A DNA stretch of 6,145 bases. Source: DATJLQ01 sp035509415. GTDB lineage: Bacteria; Pseudomonadota; Alphaproteobacteria; JACZXZ01. A model generated the notes under the pieces. The model was given only the letters and a program-made list of their open reading frames with translations. It was not told the origin of the DNA and did not search any database. The stretch is from the NCBI GenBank assembly GCA_035509415.1, contig DATJLQ010000106.1, forward strand, positions 1-6,145, in the 5' to 3' direction. Positions 1 through 5,573 of this stretch are shown piece by piece. The translations under genes were made by a program, and so were the position numbers. The stretch's first letter is position 1. Each line of letters starts with the position of its first letter.

Positions 1-2600
1 CGCGCGCCGAAGGCGGCCTTGCGCGCGCGATGGAGGATGTCGGGGCGCGGCCAGGGCACGCGGTCGAACACGATGAGGCGCAAGCTCGGCCCCGGCACGT
101 CGACGCCGTCCCTGACCGCGTCGGTGCCGAGCAGGCACGAATTCTCCTCGGCGCGGAAAATATCGACCAGCGTCGAGACGTCGAGCGCGTCGACATGCTG
201 CGCGAGGAGCTGCACGCCCGCTTCCTCGAGCGGCCCCGCGATGAGGCGATGCACGGCGCGGAGGCGCGAAATCGCGGTGAAGAGGCCGAGCGCGCCGCCG
301 CCCGAGGCGAGGAACAGCTCGCGGTACGCCGCCGCCACCTGGTCGAGCGCGTCCTTCCGCACGTCGGTCACGATCACGACGCGCGTATGGCTCGGATAAT
401 CGAAGGGCGACGGCACCTCGGCGCGTAGGGCCGGCTTCGGCAAATGACGCGCCCCGGTACGCGCTTCCGCCGCTTGCCAGTCCGACTCCGCCTCGCCGCT
501 CCCGTCCGTCAGCGTCGCCGAGGTCACCACGAGCCCGTGGGCGCGCGCCGCCACTTCCGAGACGAAGGGGATCGTGGGGTCGACCCAATGGCGCCGGAAG
601 CCGATGTCGAGATCGCGCCCGTCATGGCGCTCGATCGCGAACCAGTCGACGAATTCGGGCGGCGTGGGCGAGCCGAGCGACCTGAGCATCGCGATCCAGC
701 TTTGCGCCTGGGTCTCGGCGCGGCGCTCGAGGCCGCGGCTCGTGGCCTCGAGGCGAAGGCGCGTCGCACTGTCGAGCTCGGCAGCACCCTCGTCGAGGCG
801 CGCCGCCAGGCGCCGTGCGAGCTCGCGCATGGGGCGCACCAGACGCTCGAGCGCCCCCGCCAAGGACGCGGCGCTCGCGGCCAAGCCCGGCACCGGCTCC
901 TCGACCGAGGATTCGAGATCGTAGGGTGTCGCGGGGTCGGCGACGCGCGCGGTCACCTGCTGGCGCACGTGAGCGAGGAAGCGCTCGACTTCGCCTTGAG
1001 GATTGGCGGCCTGTGGATTGGCGCCTTGGGCATTGGCGCCCTGGGGATTGGCGCCGCCCAAATCGCTGCGACCGAGACGTTGGAGCCAGCCGTCGGCGGG
1101 AAGGGCGCTTGCCGCTTCCACGATCTCGTCGAGAGCGCGCGCCGCATCCTCGCCGTCGATGAGATCCTCGACCCGCCGCTTCAAGCCCCGCGCGCGGCTC
1201 CGCGCGCGTCCCTCCGCACCCAAGAGCCAACGCCGCAGATCGGCCGTCTCGCGCCCCGAGAGATAGGCGGAGAAGGCGCTGTCGGCGGCGTCGAACAGGT
1301 GATGGCCCTCGTCGAACACGTAGCGCGTCGGGATGTAGCTGTCGTCGATGCCGCCGAGGGCCGCCTGGATCATCACGAGCGCGTGGTTCGCGACCACGAT
1401 CTCCGCGCGGCGCGCGTTCCGCACGCTGCGCTCGATGAAGCATTTCGCGTAATGGGGACAGCCGGCATAGATGCATTCGCCGCGCCGGTCGGCGAGGCCG
1501 AGGCTGCGCTCGCGTCCCACGAGATCGACCAGCCAGGCGGGGAAGTCGCCGCCCGCGAGATCGCCGTCGCGCGTCTTCGACGCCCAACGCGCCAGGAGCC
1601 CGAGCGAGACCGCATCCTGCGGGTGCGCGCGCGTCTCCCCGACCGCCTCCTCGAAGTTCAAGAGGCAGAGATAATTCTCGCGCCCCTTGCGGATCACCAC
1701 TTTGCGCTCCTTCTCGGCGCGCGCGGGGAACAGGCGGTCGAGCTCGCGGTCGATCTGGTGCTGGAGATTCTTGGTGTAGGTCGAGACCCAGACCGGTCCG
1801 TCGTTCTTCTCGGCCCACACGCTCGCGGGCGCCAGATAGCCGAGCGTCTTGCCCACGCCGGTGCCCGCCTCGGCGAGGACGAAATGCGGCACGCCCGCCT
1901 CGTCGCGCGCCTGGAACGCGGCCGCGACCGCGGACGCGTAATCCGCCTGCTGGGGCCGATCCTCGGCCTCGGGCCCGACCAGCTCGGCGAGACGCTGGCG
2001 CGCCTCGGCGGAAGTCACCGAGCGCCCACCCGAAGGAGGTGCGGGCGGATATTCGTCGACCGTGGGAAGCGATTTCCACACCGCGAAGGCGCTGCTCTTG
2101 TCCCAAATCTCCTGGCTGGCGCCGAGGGCCTTGAGCACGAGCGGTCCCCAGCTCCAGCCGCCGCGCGCCATCGCCTGGGCGAGCGCCGTGGTCTCCGCGT
2201 TCCCGGTCTCGCGCGCGGCGAGCTCGGCAAGAAGCCGCTCGGCTGTCGCGAGGAGGCTCGGTGCCGCATCCTCGAGGCGGCGCGGCAACGGGAGCTCGAC
2301 CGCCTCGGCGAGCCCGCGCGGCGTCGGCAGGCAAAAGCGCGCCGGGCGCACGAAGGCGTAGAGCTCGAGGAGATCGAGGGCCGGCAGCCGGTCCGGGCCA
2401 AGGCCGAGCCGACGCGCGGTCGCCGGGCGATGGCACAGAAGCGGCGCAGCGCCCGCGAGAGCCCGGCGTCCGATCTCCTGGACCGGACCGGTCACGATCT
2501 CGCCGTCGAGCGAAAGCCAGGCCGCGTGCTTGATCCCTGCCGCAAGCGCAGGCGCCTGGACGAGGGGTAGCGCTTCGCTGCGGGCGGGGAGGGTCGGCAT
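1..2600 (-). CDS. DinG/Rad3-type Fe-S ATP-dependent DNA helicase (C-terminus beyond window)
   Basis: The frame stays open from ATG at 2600 to the window edge: 866 complete codons without a stop. Motifs seen: Walker A AEAGTGVGKT (residues 243-252); four cysteines placed like the XPD/DinG iron-sulfur cluster (C312 in NYLC, then C376, C381, C387); VVANHALV (402-409); Walker B box DEGH (430-433), a DEAH variant; TSATL (693-697); and a motif V-like GVDVPG (832-837) followed by FDRVPWPRPD. Motif VI should lie just past the edge. The family (COG1199) unwinds DNA 5'-3' using ATP, in repair or conflict resolution. Residues 1-210 precede the helicase core and may hold an eroded exonuclease-like fold. 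An Ala/Asn/Pro/Gln repeat interrupts residues 516-535. An in-frame stop lies 42 bases upstream with no start codon between, so ATG 2600 is the first possible start. There is no clear Shine-Dalgarno. The gene is divergent from the transporter. Family call is firm; orthology to E. coli dinG is not claimed. Confidence 0.93.
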   Translation of the reverse strand, partial: MPTLPARSEALPLVQAPALAAGIKHAAWLSLDGEIVTGPVQEIGRRALAGAAPLLCHRPATARRLGLGPDRLPALDLLELYAFVRPARFCLPTPRGLAEAVELPLPRRLEDAAPSLLATAERLLAELAARETGNAETTALAQAMARGGWSWGPLVLKALGASQEIWDKSSAFAVWKSLPTVDEYPPAPPSGGRSVTSAEARQRLAELVGPEAEDRPQQADYASAVAAAFQARDEAGVPHFVLAEAGTGVGKTLGYLAPASVWAEKNDGPVWVSTYTKNLQHQIDRELDRLFPARAEKERKVVIRKGRENYLCLLNFEEAVGETRAHPQDAVSLGLLARWASKTRDGDLAGGDFPAWLVDLVGRERSLGLADRRGECIYAGCPHYAKCFIERSVRNARRAEIVVANHALVMIQAALGGIDDSYIPTRYVFDEGHHLFDAADSAFSAYLSGRETADLRRWLLGAEGRARSRARGLKRRVEDLIDGEDAARALDEIVEAASALPADGWLQRLGRSDLGGANPQGANAQGANPQAANPQGEVERFLAHVRQQVTARVADPATPYDLESSVEEPVPGLAASAASLAGALERLVRPMRELARRLAARLDEGAAELDSATRLRLEATSRGLERRAETQAQSWIAMLRSLGSPTPPEFVDWFAIERHDGRDLDIGFRRHWVDPTIPFVSEVAARAHGLVVTSATLTDGSGEAESDWQAAEARTGARHLPKPALRAEVPSPFDYPSHTRVVIVTDVRKDALDQVAAAYRELFLASGGGALGLFTAISRLRAVHRLIAGPLEEAGVQLLAQHVDALDVSTLVDIFRAEENSCLLGTDAVRDGVDVPGPSLRLIVFDRVPWPRPDILHRARKAAFGA
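996..1055 (-). repeat. In-frame 4 x 15 bp tandem repeat in the helicase gene
   Basis: Four consecutive 15 bp units (1041-1055, 1026-1040, 1011-1025, 996-1010, in coding order) follow the pattern GGCGCCAATCCNCAR. They encode GANPQ, GANAQ, GANPQ and AANPQ, residues 516-535 of the helicase. The copies differ from one another by a few bases, mostly at third positions, so the array is not freshly duplicated. It sits between the DEGH box and the C-terminal motor motifs and probably forms a flexible linker in a surface insertion. This placement is inferred from motif order, not structure. Confidence 0.9.
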
Positions 2601-2609
2601 GGCGCCCCG

Positions 2610-2615
2610 ATTATA
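2610..2615 (-). promoter_or_regulatory. Candidate -10 box for the helicase gene
   Basis: Read on the minus strand this is a perfect TATAAT, with nine bases between it and the helicase ATG at 2600. A start site 6-8 bases downstream would fall at or within a few bases of the ATG, giving a leaderless or near-leaderless mRNA. This fits the lack of a Shine-Dalgarno. No convincing -35 is seen at 16-18 bases upstream (GGCGCG at the expected place), and there is no extended -10 TGn. It may therefore be a chance match or an activator-dependent promoter. Confidence 0.35.
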
Positions 2616-2698
2616 GGGTGCGCGTCCCTCGTCGCGCCATCATGGCCGGGCCGCGCTCGGGCCGGGTCGCGGAAGCGTGACTGCATCCGACCGGACCA

Positions 2699-2747
2699 AT
2701 GTTGCAGCTGCCAATAAATTGATCTTTAATGTATTGCGCTGCAACAT
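2699..2747. promoter_or_regulatory. Perfect 10 bp inverted repeat, probable operator pair
   Basis: ATGTTGCAGC (2699-2708) is repeated as its exact reverse complement GCTGCAACAT (2738-2747), with 29 bp of AT-rich DNA between. Each arm also lies in its own small dyad: TTGCAGCTGCCAA (2702-2714, imperfect) and TTGCGCTGCAA (2734-2744, TTGC-3 nt-GCAA). The dyad centres are about 31 bp apart, near three helical turns. One dyad overlaps the proposed transporter -35, the other the expected start site. This arrangement suits a regulator that binds as two dimers or loops the DNA. No regulator gene is in the window, so the protein is unknown. Confidence 0.5.
2702..2730 (+). promoter_or_regulatory. Candidate sigma70-type promoter of the OFA transporter
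   Basis: TTGCAG (2702-2707) and TTTAAT (2725-2730) are separated by 17 bp. The -10 matches five of six consensus bases and the -35 keeps the TTG core. Predicted transcription start is near 2737, giving a leader of about 29 bases that contains the Shine-Dalgarno AGGGGG (2755-2760) five bases before ATG 2766. The element is embedded in the inverted repeat 2699-2747, so regulated expression is likely. Confidence 0.45.
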
Positions 2748-2765
2748 CAAGGCCAGGGGGATAAC

Positions 2766-4037
2766 ATGACCGTATCAGCCGCGCCGGCCGAGCCGAGGAA
2801 CGACGCCAAGCGCTGGTTCCAGCTCGTTTGCGGCATCGTCGCCATGATGGCGATCTCGAGCCCGCAATATGTGTGGACGCTCTTCACCGGTCCGCTCAAC
2901 GCGAAGCTCGGCACCACGCTCGCCGAGCTGCAATGGACCTTCTCGCTCCTGATCATCCTCCAGACCTGGGCCTCGCCCTTGCAGGCCTATCTGGTCGACA
3001 GGTTCGGCCCGCGCGCGCTCATCTCGGTGGGCGCCCTGATGTCGGGCGGGAGCTGGGTGCTCTCGGCCTACGTCTCGTCGCTCGGCGCCCTCTATCTCAC
3101 CTACGGCGTCATCGGCGGCTTCGGCACCGGCATCATCTATGTCGGCATCATCGGCCTCATGGTGCGCTGGTTCCCGGACCGGCGCGGGCTTGCGACCGGC
3201 CTCGCCGCCGCGGGCTACGGTGCAGGCGCCTTCATCACGAGCTTTCCGATCGACGGCATGATCAAGAGCTCGGGCTACGCCCATACGCTCGTGGTCTGGG
3301 GCGTGATTCAGGGGGTGGTCGGCATCCTCGCGGCCCAGGGTCTGCGCATCCCGCCCGAAGGCTACCGGCCGGCGGGCTACGATCCCGAGATCGTCAAGCG
3401 CGAGATGCAGTCGAAGGTGAGCTACGCGCCCAAGGACATGCTCAAGAGCCCGACCTTCTACGTCCTCTTCATCATGATGAGCATGATGTCGACGGGCGGG
3501 CTCATGGTGGTCTCGAACGTGGGCCCGTTCGCGAAGGAGTTCGGGGTTGCGAACGTGCTGGTGTTCGGCGTGGCGGCCCTTCCGCTCTCGCTCACCCTCA
3601 GCCGCGTGACCAACGGCTTGACGCGCCCGGTCTTCGGCTGGATCTCGGACCATATCGGGCGCGAGAACACCATGGCGCTCGCCTTCAGCCTCGAGGCGGC
3701 GGCGATCGTGGTGCTGTTCTTCTTCCTCCACAACCCCGCCATGTTCGTCGTGATGACGGGCCTTGTGTTCTTCGGCTGGGGTGAGATCTTCTCGCTCTTC
3801 CCCTCGACCCTCACCGACACGTTCGGGCCCAAATACGCCGCGACCAATTACGGCTTCCTCTACATCGCCCAAGGGGTGGGCTCGATCCTGGGCGGGCCGG
3901 CGGCGGCGTTCCTCAAGCAGATGACGGGGAGCTGGACCCTCGTCTTCGTCATCGTCGCGATCCTCGACATCGTCACGGCGGTGCTCGCGGTCACGGCGCT
4001 TCGCGCCTTGCGCCAAAGGCACTTCAAGGCCCAGTAA
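2766..4037 (+). CDS. MFS transporter, oxalate/formate antiporter (OFA) type
   Basis: This 423-residue inner-membrane protein has about twelve hydrophobic segments (roughly 17-41, 54-77, 84-103, 107-132, 141-165, 172-193, 229-252, 262-287, 301-321, 325-348, 358-384, 389-412). A central loop (194-228) separates the two six-helix halves. MFS loop 2-3 motif DRFGPR (78-83) and its counterpart SDHIGRE (294-300) are present. QYVWTLF, QTWASPLQAYLVDRFGPR, NGLTRPVFGW and TNYGFLYIAQG resemble OxlT-like OFA carriers, which exchange small carboxylates such as oxalate and formate. R287 matches in position the substrate-binding arginine of OxlT (R272), but the partner lysine (K355) appears to be Q369, so the substrate may differ from oxalate. 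ATG 2766 has a good Shine-Dalgarno (AGGGGG, five-base gap). The gene is monocistronic by appearance: own promoter region upstream, strong terminator directly downstream. Family is firm, substrate unknown. Confidence 0.9.
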   Translation: MTVSAAPAEPRNDAKRWFQLVCGIVAMMAISSPQYVWTLFTGPLNAKLGTTLAELQWTFSLLIILQTWASPLQAYLVDRFGPRALISVGALMSGGSWVLSAYVSSLGALYLTYGVIGGFGTGIIYVGIIGLMVRWFPDRRGLATGLAAAGYGAGAFITSFPIDGMIKSSGYAHTLVVWGVIQGVVGILAAQGLRIPPEGYRPAGYDPEIVKREMQSKVSYAPKDMLKSPTFYVLFIMMSMMSTGGLMVVSNVGPFAKEFGVANVLVFGVAALPLSLTLSRVTNGLTRPVFGWISDHIGRENTMALAFSLEAAAIVVLFFFLHNPAMFVVMTGLVFFGWGEIFSLFPSTLTDTFGPKYAATNYGFLYIAQGVGSILGGPAAAFLKQMTGSWTLVFVIVAILDIVTAVLAVTALRALRQRHFKAQ

Positions 4038-4048
4038 CGCGGACGGAC

Positions 4049-4083
4049 GGAAGCGGCACCCTTGCCGGGTGCCGCTTCCTTTC
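4049..4083 (+). terminator. Rho-independent terminator after the transporter
   Basis: GGAAGCGGCACCC (4049-4061) pairs perfectly over 13 bp with GGGTGCCGCTTCC (4067-4079) around a five-base loop TTGCC. It is followed by TTT and then C. It starts 11 bases after the TAA stop. The T tract is short, but stem strength and placement make an intrinsic terminator likely. Confidence 0.85.
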
Positions 4084-4097
4084 GCGCGCGGGACTTG

Positions 4098-4173
4098 CTA
4101 GTGTGGCGAATCCGAAATTCGCCCCATGCGGGGGCGAGACGATGTGCGAATTTCGGATTCATTGCCACACTAG
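4098..4173. mobile_element. Palindromic MITE-like hairpin element, copy 1
   Basis: Outer arm CTAGTGTGGC (4098-4107) pairs with GCCACACTAG (4164-4173). Inner arm GAATCCGAAATTCGC (4108-4122) pairs with GCGAATTTCGGATTC (4146-4160). The only asymmetry is an unpaired ATT (4161-4163) on the right. The 23-base loop has a further small stem (GCCCC 4121-4125 with GGGGC 4131-4135), which competes with the tip. The ends are CTAG, so removing the element with one TA leaves GCTAGC, as expected for TA-targeting IS630/mariner-type MITEs. It contains no coding capacity. The class assignment is inferred from end structure; no transposase is nearby. A REP-like or RNA-level role is an alternative. Confidence 0.65.
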
Positions 4174-4186
4174 CTATCGATCGAAA

Positions 4187-4264
4187 CTAGTGTGGTGTTT
4201 GGATTTGAAGTTCCTGAACGTGGATGCCATTGAAATTCTAGGAACTTCAAATCCACCACACTAG
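4187..4264. mobile_element. Palindromic MITE-like hairpin element, copy 2
   Basis: Outer arm CTAGTGTGGT (4187-4196) pairs with ACCACACTAG (4255-4264). Inner arm GGATTTGAAGTTCCT (4201-4215) pairs with AGGAACTTCAAATCC (4240-4254). An unpaired GTTT (4197-4200) lies on the left, so this copy is in the opposite orientation to the element at 4098-4173, whose bulge is on the right. The loop is 24 bases and does not visibly match the other loop. The copies are 13 bp apart. This one ends nine bases before the amidase ATG, so it would be part of that gene's leader or promoter. Confidence 0.65.
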
Positions 4265-4273
4265 AGATCGGCC

Positions 4274-5380
4274 ATGGCGAGACGCGCACGATCGAAGCCG
4301 CCCACGCGGCGCAGTGTCACCAAGCCGAGCTCGGCCGGATTGCGCACGAGCGAGGCCGCGGCGAAACGCGCGGCCAAGGCCGGCCTCGTCGCCGAGGTCG
4401 CGCGCAACGAATATCGGGTGAAGGCCGGGCCCGAGACGGTCCATTGGGGCTATCTCTCGGGCGCTGCCGAGCCGATCCTGTTCGTGAAGCCGGGAGCGGT
4501 CGTCACCATCGAGACCGTGTCCCACGAGGGCCTGCTCGAGGATCAGGGGGCGCCGGCCGCGTTCTTCGAGCGCTTCGGCATCCCGCGCGCGCGCGTGCTC
4601 GCGGACGCGATCGAGATTTACGCCAAGGTGCAGCATTCGGGTACGGGGCCGCACATCGTCTCGGCGCCGGTCTATGTCGAGGGCGCCGAGCCGGGCGACG
4701 TGCTCGCGGTCCACGTGCTCGCGGCCGAGCCGCGGGTCCCCTACGGCGTGAATGCGAGCCGCATGAACAAGGGTAGCTTGCCCGATCGCTTCACGCTCAA
4801 CCGCAGCGTCGTGATCCCGTTCGACCTCAAGCGCAACGTCGCGAAGTTCGCGCCCGGGATCGAGCTGCCGCTCAAGCCCTTCTTCGGCATCATGGCGACC
4901 GGCCCCGCGCGCCATTTGGGCAAGCTGAGCTCGGTGCCGCCGGGGGCCTATGGCGGCAACATCGATTTGAACGAGCTCACCGCGGGCTCGACCTTCCACA
5001 TCCCGGTGCACGTGCCGGGAGCCTTGTTCATGGTGGGCGACGGCCATGCGGCGCAAGGCGACGGCGAGGTCAATCTCACCGCGATCGAGACCTCGATGAC
5101 CGGCCGCTTCCGCCTCGAGCTCGTGAAGGGCAGATCGCTCACCTTCCCGCGCGCCGAGACGCCGACCCATTGGATCGCGATCGGCCTCCACGAAAATCTC
5201 GACGAGGCGATGCGCATCGCGGTGCGCGAGACGATCGATTTCCTGGTCGCGACCCAGGGGCTGAGCGAGGCCGACGCCTACGCTCTCGCGAGCGTCGCGG
5301 TCGATTTCGAGGTGACCCAGGTGGTGGACCAGGTCAAGGGCATCCACGCCATGATCCCCAAGGCGATCTTCAAGCGCTAG
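4274..5380 (+). CDS. Acetamidase/formamidase family hydrolase
   Basis: The 368-residue product matches the FmdA/AmdA family (Pfam acetamidase/formamidase), enzymes that split short-chain amides into ammonia and a carboxylate such as formate or acetate. Recognisable stretches are HWGY (57-60), GTGPH (123-127), PGDVLAVHVL (140-149), FFGIMATGPA (203-212), PPGAYGGNIDLNEL (222-235) and GDGHAAQGDGEV (255-266). The protein should be cytoplasmic: there is no hydrophobic signal. Residues 1-45 are an odd Arg/Lys/Ala/Ser-rich extension before the conserved domain begins near EYRVKAG. ATG 4274 is the only ATG before the domain, but its Shine-Dalgarno is weak (AGAG, 4263-4266), and TTG at residue 23 is a possible alternative start. 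A hairpin element ends just upstream. Exact substrate is unknown: the family also contains enzymes for other amides. Confidence 0.88.
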   Translation: MARRARSKPPTRRSVTKPSSAGLRTSEAAAKRAAKAGLVAEVARNEYRVKAGPETVHWGYLSGAAEPILFVKPGAVVTIETVSHEGLLEDQGAPAAFFERFGIPRARVLADAIEIYAKVQHSGTGPHIVSAPVYVEGAEPGDVLAVHVLAAEPRVPYGVNASRMNKGSLPDRFTLNRSVVIPFDLKRNVAKFAPGIELPLKPFFGIMATGPARHLGKLSSVPPGAYGGNIDLNELTAGSTFHIPVHVPGALFMVGDGHAAQGDGEVNLTAIETSMTGRFRLELVKGRSLTFPRAETPTHWIAIGLHENLDEAMRIAVRETIDFLVATQGLSEADAYALASVAVDFEVTQVVDQVKGIHAMIPKAIFKR

Positions 5381-5417
5381 GGGATAGCTCCTCCTCGACC
5401 CCCAAGAAGTTGCGGAA

Positions 5418-5466
5418 ATCGAGTCCCAAGGGAGTCAGCCCGCTAGGCGCGGGCCCTCGACTCGAT
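5418..5466. repeat. Nested stem-loop downstream of the amidase (possible terminator)
   Basis: ATCGAGTC (5418-5425) is exactly complementary in reverse to GACTCGAT (5459-5466). It encloses a second perfect stem, GCCCGC (5438-5443) with GCGGGC (5449-5454), around a five-base loop. It starts 37 bases after the amidase stop. There is no T tract, so intrinsic termination is doubtful; it may protect the 3' end or halt transcription with Rho. Confidence 0.4.
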
Positions 5467-5492
5467 CCCGAACAGCACCCCCTATCCGCTTG

Positions 5493-5521
5493 TTGTATTG
5501 GGAGAATCTTCTTGCTATGTT
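5493..5521 (+). promoter_or_regulatory. Candidate extended -10 promoter of the outer membrane protein gene
   Basis: TTGTAT (5493-5498), a 17 bp spacer, then TATGTT (5516-5521), preceded by TGC (5513-5515), which makes an extended -10. Predicted start is near 5528, giving a leader of about 45 bases with Shine-Dalgarno AGGGGA (5563-5568) before ATG 5574. It implies transcription independent of the amidase gene. Confidence 0.5.
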
Positions 5522-5573
5522 ATGGGCGTCGTCGGGCGCGACTCTATTCTACACGGGCTATCAGGGGAACCGG

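Noticed and set aside
622..2436. Minus-strand open frame of 604 codons
   Set aside because: It is on the helicase strand but in a different frame. Its translation is low-complexity Arg/Pro/Gly without motifs, and the motif-bearing frame is offset from it.
444..2570. Plus-strand open frame of 708 codons
   Set aside because: It lies entirely opposite the helicase gene. Its product is an Arg/Ala/Glu-rich string without motifs, while the minus strand carries every helicase motif in one frame. It is a high-GC antisense shadow.
2775..4022. Minus-strand open frame of 415 codons opposite the transporter
   Set aside because: It is rich in His, Asp, Glu and Arg, as expected from the complement of a membrane protein gene, and has no domain signature.
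4098..4264. The two palindromes as a short CRISPR array or as terminators
   Set aside because: The repeats are self-complementary with different inner sequences and no regular spacers. Neither has a T tract, and a better terminator lies upstream at 4049-4083.
4247..5347. Minus-strand open frame of 366 codons opposite the amidase
   Set aside because: It is a shadow of the conserved amidase frame and its start lies within that gene.
5372..5492. Partial complementarity of AAGCG...GGATAG near the amidase stop with CTATCCGCTT upstream of the next gene
   Set aside because: The match is interrupted by a five-base insertion and spans over 100 bases; chance is a fair explanation.
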